Assembly: GCA_019096065.1 (NCBI GenBank)
Contig: JAGUCH010000006.1
Coordinates: 2,624,001 to 2,688,000, forward strand
Source of the DNA: Paracyclopina nana
Taxonomy: Eukaryota; Arthropoda; Copepoda; Cyclopoida; Cyclopettidae
DNA length: 64,000 nt
Direction of reading: 5' to 3'
Shown here in pieces: positions 46,465 through 59,935 of the stretch. Position 1 is the first letter of the stretch. Every line of letters starts with the position of its first letter. Under the pieces are notes generated by a model, which saw only the letters and a program-made list of their open reading frames with translations, was not told where the DNA came from and did no database searches. The position numbers and the translations under genes were made by a program.

Positions 46465-46852
46465 CTTTGCTATAAAACAGCAAAGATCTCTAAATTGTAG
46501 CTCTCTTCTTGAGGAACCTCAAGACAAAACTAACTTTGGAGTACATCCAAATTGCTTCAAGTCTAAGCTTTAAAAAAAGAATGTGGGCAAAAAAAGTAAT
46601 TTGGTTATGGGTTATTTCACCCACAATTTTCGAAACTAACTATAGGTTTGGTTTTCTCTAACATTAAGCTTCACTTATGGTTATTGAAAAATTAATTAAT
46701 ACTTTTTGAATTTAGAAGGTCTTTGTCCAGTCACCCCTCATATTTGGCAAAGGTTTTTGAAACAAGATGCACATCAATCAAAAGGCCCTGACGTTGATCC
46801 AGGTTTGCAATTAGAAACAGCAAAAAATGTTGCAATGCAAGATAGGTCTGTC
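46465..46852. other. short intergenic gap, no gene seen
   Basis: Promoter space for the 141-aa secreted protein. In one - strand frame an alternative 3' exon for the neighbouring growth factor is imaginable but unsupported. Confidence 0.4.
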
Positions 46853-46858
46853 TTTATT
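46853..46858 (-). terminator. AATAAA polyadenylation signal of the PDGF/VEGF-like gene
   Basis: AATAAA on the - strand about 10 bp after the TAA at 46868. It supports the membrane-anchored reading frame as a genuine mRNA end. Confidence 0.5.
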
Positions 46859-46867
46859 CTGCTGCTT

Positions 46868-47730
46868 TTAATCTTCGCTGCAAATCAAGAAACTTTGTCC
46901 GCATTCCTTGCAAATAAAGCAATCATTATCATCATTTGCAAATGTCTTTTCGTGCCCACGAGGTTTCATAAGAAAGAAAAGTGCTGCGCTAAGAGATAAA
47001 ATTAGGCAAACAAAAATTACAACTACGAAAGACAAAAAAAGGTTGCAGCTGTAGCTTTCAACTAAAGATAGGTCTTGAATTCTTACGCACATGCAAGACT
47101 CTTGATTGTCAAAATAATATCCAGTAGAGCAAGGAGTCCACGTTGAGCCAGGACACTTGCATGTACACGAAGATTCATCCCAATCCTTTCCAGAAATGAG
47201 GCAATGAGCTCTGGCAAAAATGTCTGCACACTCGCACATGCATTTAGCATTGGAGTAGCTTTGTCCAGATCTGCAATCTGAGGGTCGTGTGCTGCATGAA
47301 CAGTGGCAAGCTAGGTGCTCTTCAACTGTCCTAGATGAGCAAATTTCCTGGCCAAATCGATTATTCCCTGATTAAAGATGACCTAATTATTTTTAGGCTA
47401 TTTTATAGTACCTTTGAAATTACCTGTGACAAGTAAAGTGACATTTCTGGTTATGGTTGGCTTGCAGGAATATGGAGATGACCAGCAAGATCCTCCACAC
47501 CTCTTTATGAAAGCATGATTAGGGTGAATTTTGTCCACATTATTCTGCAGATTGAACAGTGGGTCATTTAAAGAAATGACTCGTGGCCTAGGCTGACAAT
47601 ACACAAAATTAGCTAGGGCTGAGCGTCTGTGATTTGCACTGCACGCCAATAATTCCGGAGAAGAATGAGTCTTGGCTGCAAAAATTAGAAGTAACAAAAG
47701 AGATGCTTTTATGCTAATTGCCAGCTTCAT
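46868..47730 (-). CDS. PDGF/VEGF-related growth factor with C-terminal membrane anchor
   Basis: Two exons, 47730-47424 and 47367-46868, join in phase 1, giving 268 aa. A signal peptide (IKASLLLLLIFAA) leads into a PDGF/VEGF cystine-knot domain: YCQPRPRVISL, KRCGGSC, then the C-x-C pair in LACHCSC. Cysteine repeats of the CxCxC type follow (CMCEC, CTCKC), as in VEGF-C/D and arthropod Pvf proteins. Unusually, the same exon continues into a ~25-residue hydrophobic helix (SFVVVIFVCLILSLSAALFF), a Lys/Arg stop, and a 30-residue Cys-containing tail. A type I membrane-anchored ligand is therefore predicted. The ATG is the first before the hydrophobic core. A good donor (TGC|GTAAGA) just before the TM part may also allow a secreted form. 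Confidence 0.8.
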
Positions 47731-50220
47731 GATTAATTTGAAAAGCTGCCTGTTTTCCTGCTTCGCCACAATCAATGCTGCGATAACAGCATGATTTTGA
47801 GACTCTTTTGTTCAGCTATAGGGAAATTTCAGGCTATCCCGCAAATAAAGTAGAGTGTGATCTACAAAAGTGCCAGTACAGTTCTAAGGGAAATAAGGAA
47901 ACGTAAAAAAACAACTTTTTTATCTTGTTCAGTATTAGTTGAGCTGATGTGAGAACAATTGCGAGCAAAAAGCTGTTATTATTATTATCTAGCGTGTTAA
48001 AAATGCGGTTTTTGCTCGCAAAAAGATGCGCTTCATTAAGACTTCAATTTGCTGCCATATATACATGATAATGGCACTCATTTGCTGCACTGAGCTTCAG
48101 GAAAACATATCAGCCCATGAGCAATAGATGTGGCTAATGTGTATACTGTACCCTTTTGGCCGCACAACCATCAATTAAAAAGCTGATTAATTCGGCTCAA
48201 ATTAGCTATGATGTACATATTCATCATGCAAAATAATTACAGTGGCTTAGCAATTGTTCACGCAGACTGATCCCCTTTGTCTGCAGTATCAAATTGGCGC
48301 GTCCCAAAACACATTAGACAATCCGCGTGATTGATGTAGGAATGAAGAAACTGCCAAAAGTTATTATTACCTTGAACTCTTATTTCATATGTAAAATAAT
48401 TTTTTTGCGCTGCTGCTGAGAAACTGAGAAAGCACAGTTATTTAAGAGAACCACTTTATTATACTGGATATGTTACTTCAGTGAAAACATAGTCTAAAAA
48501 CTTTCTTGAATTGCTAATGATTGCCCCTTTATTATGTTTTAAAAGCACTTGCTGCCAAATTGTGCATGCTTCAAAAACTCTGGAGGATTTCTGCTCAACT
48601 GCTTATTTGCCCGTCAATGTACCTTTCCAATAAATGGAAGTTTATCCAAGTAGCACACGATAAATAAGGTGTACGTACTGCCTGCATGCGATAAATCATC
48701 AATTTTTAAGCGCATGTACAATGAATAATGGGATAAGTTGGCTGTGATTTTAATCGCTGAACTGAAGCATGTGAAAATTATTGTTGTAACGTTGAGGTAG
48801 CATTTTTGTTGTAGCCCTAACTTATTATTTATGAAAAACGATTCATCACTTCAGTTTTCGCACGGATCCGTTTGTGGATTTGCAATAGTTGTTATGAATT
48901 CTCCTAATTTTTGCGCATCGTTAATTTGAGATTGTTGTCCGCAACGAGGAAAATGTGGCTAAAAATCGCAGATTTTTTGCTACGCTGACAAGATTACTCA
49001 AAGTAGCACAAAAAATCAATCTTACACGGCTAACATCGGAAGAACTATTATTTAAAAAAAATTTCTAGCCATTACATGAAAATGCCAACAATTTCCATCG
49101 ATTCCAGAAACATCGTCCAACACTAGAAGGCAAATATGAAATGATGGGTATCAGTGGAAAATTCGACCTAGTGAGCAATAATGAGCTTGAAATTGACTGT
49201 TTGTGTTGCGCAGTTGCGCACACCTCGATCGCTAGTTGAGCTAATGCAAAGACATCTTTCAATAAAATGCGCAAAACGGCAAATTCATGTAGCAAATGTA
49301 GTAGTAGTACTGGTAATGCGTGCATTGCATGCAAGAGTGGTGTAAAGTAAGTGTAGAGGCGCTAATAATCATTTGCGTTTTTTATTGTTTCATCCCGATC
49401 AATTGCGAATTTACAGCCCATGACAGCAGCAAACTTTGTTCACGATTTGTTCAGTTTCCATTTCGACGTGAGCCAAGGAAGGAGGATATTTCTTATCGTA
49501 GTAGTAAATGGATTTCTGACACAAATGACACTTGTGCCCAGGGCGAGAGTTAAAGTTGCCAGCTCGTAGCAGAAAATTTCCTATACCCGATATCATCGCG
49601 TCGTGAACTACTTGCCCATTTGCTCACTTGTTTCCTTGCGGTTAACATGGAAGAAAACTAGTTCAAGAGACAACAATTAGCGACCAAGGTGAGTTTTACG
49701 AGTTGTCATTATTTGCATTCTCCCAGAGAAATCGTCCCTAAATCCACATCTAAATATGCATATACAACATTCTGGTTATGTTGATCCCCTGCTAATTGGC
49801 ATAAAGTCCTTTTTTCCTACTTTATGTGTTGTGCATAAATTATTCTCTGGACGCAAAATATACAGTCAAGCATCAGTGACTTTTCATCGTAATAGCTTTT
49901 GTTAAATTATTTTTTGCGAGGTCAATGCAACACAACTACAAAGCAGCTTTGCAGCAACGGAAGTTTTTTCTTTATTCTATGAAATTAAGTTATATATCTA
50001 TGATTTGAATTGAGAGGTCACCCTGCGTAAAGCTAAACATCCAGGAAATAAGATAAACTTTACGATGGAAAGATCTGCATTCATTTTTCTCGCTTTTTAT
50101 TGCTCCAGTTTCCTCTATGTAGTAGGAGATGACTCACAAAAAGCGCAACTTATAAGACTTTGATGCTAAAAAATCAAGTTGAGGCTTACTTTTATCTAGA
50201 TATCAGCAGTTTAGGTACTG
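47731..50220. other. intergenic, no gene seen
   Basis: About 2.5 kb of AT-rich sequence without recognisable exons, RNA genes or repeats. It separates the growth-factor gene from the LPMO cluster. Confidence 0.45.
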
Positions 50221-50229
50221 TATATAAAA
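50221..50229 (+). promoter_or_regulatory. TATA box of LPMO gene 1
   Basis: TATATAAAA lies 38-46 bp upstream of the first ATG of the LPMO gene (50267), a spacing that would give a very short 5' UTR. Confidence 0.5.
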
Positions 50230-50266
50230 ATGAGCAACGCTTTCTCGTGTCGTTAGTCAATAAAAA

Positions 50267-51552
50267 ATGCCTGCTTTTAGCAGAGTTCCATGTCGTCCCA
50301 AGAAGAGCCGAAAATCTCCAATGAACTTGAAGCGGTGGCCGCTGAACAGCCTTTTTGTCATTTTTTCGGCGGCCTTTTTCGACCTAGCCGAAGGCCATGG
50401 CAGGCTGATGGAGCCTGTCTCCAGATCTTCCATGTGGAGGAAAGGCTTCAATAACCCTGCTGACTACAATGACAATCAAGGATACTGCGGAGGATATTCG
50501 GTATGACTGGAATTGCGGTCATTTCATAGGAATTTCAATAAGGTTGCTAATTCAGGTGCAATGGATCCAGAATAAAGGGGCCTGTGGTGTTTGCGGGGAT
50601 CCCTTTGGCGAATTTCCTCGTGACCACGAAGCCCCAGGTGGAAGATTTGCAAATGGTATCATCACCAGGGAGTACAAATCAGGGCAAGTTATTGATGTGG
50701 AAGTGGATGTCACCGCCAACCACCAAGGGTCATTCACTTTTAAACTATGCGCTAATAATAACATTGACAGAGACTCTGACCAAAGCTGCTTCGACAGGTG
50801 ATTTTGTGCTTTCTAATATATTTACTAGAGTTGCTATCAAAAGTGACTTAATTTCAGGCATGTGTTGAAGGTGTACCCAGAAATGACTGAAACGTTCGAG
50901 CTACCTTCACCGCTGTCACAGACTTTCAAGATCAAGCTAAAGTTACCAGATCAACTCACCTGCTCCCAGTGTGTTCTCCAGGTAATAATCAAACGCCTGG
51001 AAAAATTCAAAAGACTCAATTTTTTTCTTCTAGTGGACCTATAATACTGCCAATTCTTGGGGCACTTGTGCTGATGGAAGTGGTGCCATTGGTTGTGGAC
51101 CCCAAGAGACCTTCAGAGCTTGCTCTGACATAAAAATTGCCCAGAATGTGCCAGAATTCCACCCGGACAACACGTAAGCTCAAAATCCGTTAGCACTCAT
51201 TTATGTACACATATAATGCAAAGCACTTGTTCAAATCATGCACAGCACTGAAATATCCCAAGATACAACCACATTCCTACCCATCACTACAACCGAGGAA
51301 GTTGATTATAATGATAGTGCACTTGATTCGGTCACCACCACATTTTCCCCCATTGTGTCAACCACTGCAACTGAGGTCAACACTGAATCACTCCTCACTA
51401 CAACATATGCACCTATATTCACTACAACTTCTGGCCGATTGGCTTGCAAGGGAAACGGAATTTGGAGCAATACCTTGGACGTGTGGTGTGATAATAACTG
51501 CAACCATATACCAAAATTCTGCCCTGAAAGCCACTGCACTTGTGCACCATAA
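50267..51552 (+). CDS. AA15-family lytic polysaccharide monooxygenase 1
   Basis: A copper enzyme that oxidatively cleaves chitin or cellulose. Exons: 50267-50500, 50556-50797, 50858-50981, 51034-51173, 51246-51552, in phase, giving 348 aa. The signal peptide probably starts at the second Met (50321) and ends before HGRLMEP, leaving His at the mature N-terminus as the copper brace requires. The second brace His is in RDHEAPGG. The AA15 signature SRSSMWRKGF...YNDNQGYCGG and paired cysteines are present. A Thr-rich linker follows, then a small C-terminal module (WCDNNC, CPESHCTC) also found in the neighbour. AATAAA lies at 51575. Exons 1 and 2 match the downstream paralog in size and phase; intron 3 is absent there. 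Confidence 0.9.
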
Positions 51553-51574
51553 TCTATATATATAACGAGACTGA

Positions 51575-51580
51575 AATAAA
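51575..51580 (+). terminator. AATAAA polyadenylation signal of LPMO gene 1
   Basis: Located about 22 bp after the LPMO 1 stop codon. Confidence 0.6.
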
Positions 51581-51606
51581 TCATATTCTGCTTACGTTTT
51601 TATAAG

Positions 51607-52158
51607 GAGGACAACCTTGACTGCTTTGGCACACAATGAGATAATTCACTTTAATGACGTACCAGAACACGATGTAAGTAGAGGAAAGCAAAAGGTTTCT
51701 TTCTTCTGGATGAACTCTGGGGCTGGAAGCAGCTCAGAACAGCCTGTAAAAAAGAAGAAAAACAAGAAGAAGAATAAGCACAAAAGCAAAATTGCAGACC
51801 GACCAAAATTGAAGAAAACCAGTAAAAATGGCAAAACTGAGCACACTCAGCACTCAGCGAAGTCACCGAGTGCTTGGCCAAATCAAGCGCCGAGAAATAA
51901 CCAGATTGCAACAACTGCAAAGCCAAAAGCTACAAAAAATCAGCAGCAACCTTATGGGTAAAAATCAAGCAACTTTTCTTAATCCTGGAAGATGAAATGA
52001 ATAACTCGAAACTTATTTGCAGGTACTTTTCATTCAGTTTGGGAGACAGTGAAGATGTCAATGTCATTTTGGGGCTGCCAGGAGCATCAGAGCCTCATTT
52101 TGACCAAGGAAAACTAAAAGAATTTGCAGATGTGGTGAAAGCTAATGAATGGCCATAA
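51607..52158 (+). CDS. lysine-rich coding unit; possible alternative 3' end of LPMO 1
   Basis: Two exons, 51607-51957 and 52023-52158, join in phase 2 and end in TAA, with AATAAA at 52215. The 162-residue product has no cysteine, a strongly basic lysine tract (VKKKKNKKKNKHKSK) and a Gln/Asn/Pro-rich stretch. It ends in a globular-looking tail (YFSFSLGDSEDVNVILGL). There is no in-frame ATG until about residue 34 and no signal peptide, so an upstream exon is needed. The acceptor before 51607 requires a phase-2 donor, and LPMO 1 exon 4 (ending 51173) is phase 2. It may thus be an alternative tail of LPMO 1, or a separate gene starting at the internal Met. I do not recognise the family. Confidence 0.5.
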
Positions 52159-52214
52159 TTCCTCATTGAACCACTCAAACTCAGGGGTTATTGCAATGTA
52201 TGCAAATTGAAACG

Positions 52215-52220
52215 AATAAA
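52215..52220 (+). terminator. AATAAA after the lysine-rich unit
   Basis: About 57 bp after the TAA at 52158, supporting an independent 3' end. Confidence 0.5.
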
Positions 52221-52451
52221 TGAAAATGAATTTACAACGTTCTTCAAAGAAAAAGGCTGCATGGATTACGAGGATGGAATTTTTTCTGATAAAAACTACA
52301 ATGCAAATCTTGATGCTTGCTTACACAAAACATTTTGATAAAATCTGACAGCTCTATAACATTAAAACAAGGCTTATCTTTGCTTGCTTCAAAAAGCATG
52401 AATTGCGATTGCTTCACTGGGTTTATAAGCATTAGAGAACAGAAATTGGAC

Positions 52452-53455
52452 ATGAAACAATTAGCTTTAATTCTTTTTTATGTCGCCTACGTCTCAGGCC
52501 ATGCAAGGCTAGTCAATCCTCCTTCACGAGCTTCCATGTGGAGATTTGGCTTTCCAACACCTCAAGACTACAATGATAATCAAGGCTTTTGTGGAGGATT
52601 TGACGTAAGGCCCAAAAGCAAGGATAATTCCGAAAATAACCTCTCCCTTGCAGCACCAATTCAATGACCTTGGCGGTCTCTGTGGAATTTGCGGGGATGC
52701 ATATGACGCTGAAGTACGAGAGCACGAAGCCCCAGGAGGAAAATTTGCCACAGGAACTATTGTGCAAACCTACAAAATGGGCCAAGTCATGACCGTCAGC
52801 GTTGAAGTGACTGCCAATCATTGGGGCTTTTTCACCTTCAAAATGTGCCCGAATAACAACATCAAGCAAGATCCCAAGCAAGATTGCTTTGACAGGTGAA
52901 TAATTCCCTTTTTCTCAGAACGTCACAAGAAAAAATTCTCCATTTTATGGTAGATTTCCATTGAAATTGTATCCGTCAGGAGAGGACAGATTTTACTTGC
53001 CAGATCACGACTTGAGGATGTTTAATTTGCAGCTTCAGCTGCCTGGCGATGTAGCTTGTGACCAATGTATTTTGCAATGGAAGTACACTGCTGGCAACTC
53101 GTGGGGCGTGGATCCTGATGGGACTGGATGCTTGGGCTGTGGAAATCAAGAAACTTTTATGGCCTGCTCTGACATAGCCATCCAATCTAATGAGTAATTC
53201 CATGAAATAGCTCCATTTTCATTATATGCATTGTTCAACTTTTTTAGGCCTACAACTGCCACGTCTGAACAACCAACCTCGTTTTTACCAACTACATCAA
53301 CATCATCATCAACGTTTGGCACTTCAAGCGCTTCCAATGAAGTCTTAACTTGCGTCGCTTTGCCACCTTACGAAAATGACCCTTCCATGGATGAATGGTG
53401 CACATCGAACTGCAAACTGGACTTTTGCCCTGATGATCTCTGCGCCTGCAGCTGA
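52452..53455 (+). CDS. AA15-family lytic polysaccharide monooxygenase 2
   Basis: Tandem paralog of the gene at 50.3 kb. Exons: 52452-52604, 52654-52895, 52954-53193, 53248-53455, in phase, giving 280 aa. The ATG at 52452 directly precedes a signal peptide (MKQLALILFYVAYVSG), cleaved before HARLVNPPSR so that His is residue 1. The second copper His is in REHEAPGG. The core motifs RASMWRFGF and YNDNQGFCGG and the cysteine pattern match LPMO 1. A short Ser/Thr linker leads to the C-terminal module (DEWCTSNC, CPDDLCACS). Exon 3 here fuses what are exons 3 and 4 in LPMO 1. Likely acts extracellularly on chitin or another polysaccharide; the substrate is not decidable from sequence. Confidence 0.9.
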
Positions 53456-53551
53456 ATATTTATTTTTTTAGTATAGAAAAAATTAGAAAACATAACAACC
53501 AAAAACCTACGTATTATTGTTCATGTCACAGCTTTCTAGACTTGGATTTCA

Positions 53552-54139
53552 TTACATTCTCGATCTTGGGGCATGTGTAGGGGAAGGAATCATGGCAGGA
53601 TTGTCATAGCTGCTTCGATTGGACGGAACTCGATCTTCAGAGGGAATTCTTGAGCCATTGGTCATTGTCCTGCTATGATTCTCAGGGATGCTCGTGCTCA
53701 ACGTTCTTATCGTCTCACTCGGAGCTCCATTATTCAGCTGATACATGGGCAAAATGTCAGTCTTGCTTCGCAGCGAAGCTTTGCTCATAATTTTCAGAAC
53801 AACTAGAGTTAACACAATAACTAGAGTGACACTAGTGACACCTGTCACAACAATTAGTAAGCCTTCTATGGTATCCAAATGGACTTCTTGTGCCGGCTCA
53901 TTGTAGTGCTGAATGAGTAGATCTTGCAGGAAAGACGAGCACTGTTTGCCGCATTCAGCAAATTTCTGATTCGTAGGTGGGACACAGATGGGCTCACAGG
54001 GCAGACATTTTGACTCGTAGGGGTCGCAGTATTCCACTTTGTGCTTACATCCGTTTTGGCAAAGGCTGTCTTGTGCACCAGAGATGCCAACGAAGAATGT
54101 GAAACACAAGAAAAAAGCCTCTTTTCTTGGCACAGTCAT
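53552..54139 (-). CDS. Grindelwald-like TNF-receptor-type membrane protein (195 aa)
   Basis: Single-exon ORF, ATG 54139 to stop 53552. The signal peptide (FFLCFTFFVGISGAQ) is followed by a compact ectodomain with eight cysteines, spaced C-QNG-C, VEYC, SKCLPCEPIC, AECGKQC. Then come a short stalk, one TM helix (GLLIVVTGVTSVTLVIVLTL) and a 75-residue Ser/Asn-rich cytoplasmic tail. Size and architecture fit Drosophila Grindelwald, a receptor for the TNF ligand Eiger, and the single cysteine-rich domain resembles that of BCMA. In flies this pathway activates JNK. The call rests on cysteine spacing and layout; an unrelated small type I protein remains possible. Confidence 0.6.
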   Translation of the reverse strand: MTVPRKEAFFLCFTFFVGISGAQDSLCQNGCKHKVEYCDPYESKCLPCEPICVPPTNQKFAECGKQCSSFLQDLLIQHYNEPAQEVHLDTIEGLLIVVTGVTSVTLVIVLTLVVLKIMSKASLRSKTDILPMYQLNNGAPSETIRTLSTSIPENHSRTMTNGSRIPSEDRVPSNRSSYDNPAMIPSPTHAPRSRM

Positions 54140-55446
54140 TATTTAATCAACGATGAATCATGCTCCTCTCTTTGAAGCCCATTGTACTAAAACGTAAGAG
54201 CCTCGTAGCGCAGTGACAAAAATCCAGGTATTGTAGCAGCAAGCTGCTTGTTTGCACTGCTGCTTTACGTCTACAGCATGCATGGCATTGCTTGCGTTAA
54301 ATCAATACAGAGAGCCTTTTAAAGAGTCCCTTCATACTGTAAATAGAGTTAAAAAATAACTCTCTAGGATGCTCTCATAGGAGCTATAGAGAAAAAGGTA
54401 TCTCTGTTTTGTTCTCCTTTCTCCTTTTATTTTTTTCTCATAGCGTGTCATAATTTCTGCTAAGGCAAATAGTTATTTATGCAGCATTTGTTGTACAAAA
54501 TTTCGACTACAGCAGGCTGGACTTATTATTATTTTGGCTGATGTTGATGTTTTCAAATAAAGCATTTCAAAACTTAACATTTTACAACAGGTTTAAGGGT
54601 AACTCGTAGGGGATGTTTAATGAAGATGCAGCAATTGGAAACCGCATGAATTTTCCAGGGCAATAATTTGGGGGCCAAACGAAAATCAACAAACAACAAT
54701 TACATGGAAGGGTGGATTTTGTCAACTGAGACGCAACAATTAACATTTTGGGTACACATCATTTTTGATGCAGTCTTAGGATCGATGATGCAGTTTTTCT
54801 TCTTTCATCTCGATTGTTCCACAATTTTTGAACCACTTAGATATTCTTCTTCACAGTTGCTTCGCCGATGGCTACAAAAATAATCACAGTTGTAAACTTG
54901 CCAATCGAAATATTCACTTTACTCTAATGAGATTTCAGCCAGTCTTCGCATGTAAGGCTTTTGATGTTAATTGCAGGTGCAAACACGTTGTTAAGGTATA
55001 TCACACTGTTTTCTTTATTTCACAGGTTCCATTCCAATCAATTGGGAAAGTTTTTAACATTACATAGTTTTACAGCACAGTAAAGTTGGCACACTTTGAA
55101 GAATCAAAAAGCCATATTGATAGTAATAATAAATATTGCTGAATAAATTTACTCATGTTATTGGATAAATACATCAGTAGTGATAGTAACCACATACATA
55201 GAAAGCTTCAGTTCCACAAACGCATCATAAAAGTACAATTTCTTCTCTGTTTGCAAAGGGCAAGTACAAAATTTCGAACAATAGCACTGCACTCTGATCA
55301 ATCACAAGAAGCGAGTATATGAATTTTGTGTATGAATTGTAGTTGGCAATTTCTCAGGTCATCTTGGGGCTCTTCTTGAACATTTTGTTATTATGCTTTG
55401 GTAGGCGCGATCGTTAGTTGTGTGCGTATATAGAAAACAAAACAGG
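54140..55446. other. intergenic and SERCA 3' UTR
   Basis: No coding exon seen. On the - strand an AATAAA (55014-55019) lies about 430 bp beyond the SERCA stop and may mark its mRNA end. Confidence 0.5.
55014..55019 (-). terminator. AATAAA candidate polyadenylation signal of SERCA
   Basis: About 430 bp after the SERCA stop on the - strand. Other AT-rich candidates are nearer, so this is tentative. Confidence 0.3.
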
Positions 55447-58891
<3,445 letters not shown>

Positions 58892-58983
58892 GTTGAGGCT
58901 GGATTGGAGCCTGTTAGGCCTGCCTCGGGGATGTCAACTGAAAAACAGGCGGCCGAATACCAAAGATCTGAGCTGCACTCGAG
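58892..58983 (-). promoter_or_regulatory. SERCA 5' UTR, spliced
   Basis: A - strand acceptor (TTTTTCAG before 58983) lies 92 bp upstream of the ATG. Two possible upstream donors are at 59548 (GAG|GTAAGAC) and 59935 (CCCAG|GTAAGTAAG). They suggest alternative non-coding first exons and so alternative promoters. Splice motifs only. Confidence 0.45.
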
Positions 58984-59935
58984 CTGAAAAACACCAAATC
59001 AATTGAACGACCTGTCAAGTCAGATTTGTTTTTAAAAGTTTACAAAAGCACCGCATGTGGAAGTACGCGATTGGTAGACAAACAATTGAACAACCAATCA
59101 CGTCGCGCGGAAAAGTTGGGCGGGAAATTCAAAATGGCTAAAATCACTTTCATCAGCTATGCCACGTTACCACTACCAATTTGGTTGGAAAATGTGACTA
59201 ATACCAAAATGTAATGGTCCATGAATAATTTCGCTTACATAAGCAGATCAAAGTAAGCTCTTTCAGCCATAATATAGTTGCTCATACTTTATCTATCTGT
59301 ATGTAGAATTGATTTTCCTGATGTATAAGATTGACCTAGAACGTTCTAATGGCCCTAAATGCATATTGACCGTATGCAGTGTGATAAAAATCTAAAAAAG
59401 AGCTGGCTTTCTACAGGCAGATTGCTATTAAACTAAAGCCTTCAATTACAATTTCCTCAAGGTTTACTCTAAGAAAGTTTGATAATTTCCTATTCATATC
59501 CGCCATATTGGAAAGGAAAAGTTGAAGAGAATTGATAGCAGTCTTACCTCCTCGGGTTCTAGTTGTTCAGTAGGTGCTGTTGAACGGCTCTACTGCTGGC
59601 CAAATCGTCTATGAGCCCAGGACTCGAGTGCCAAGATTCGTAGCTGTTGGGTGAAAGCACTGTCACTGTTCTGCTTTTCTTTTCTCGCCCCTCGTAGCTT
59701 TACTTCCCGCTTGCTTAGCCCTAGACTTGATGAGCGAAAGTGGGAGCGAGAATTCAAATCTAATTTTAAATACCTTCAAAAGTTTCTTGCCTTTAAGCGT
59801 TAAGCCATTACAAACTGCATCCTTTTGGAAAGAAGTTTTTTCTAGTAACTACTTTACTATTATTGAGTTGGTATGGGATATGAAAAGTAGATCCAAATGC
59901 AACAGACCATGAGTCAACTCAAGACCTTACTTACC

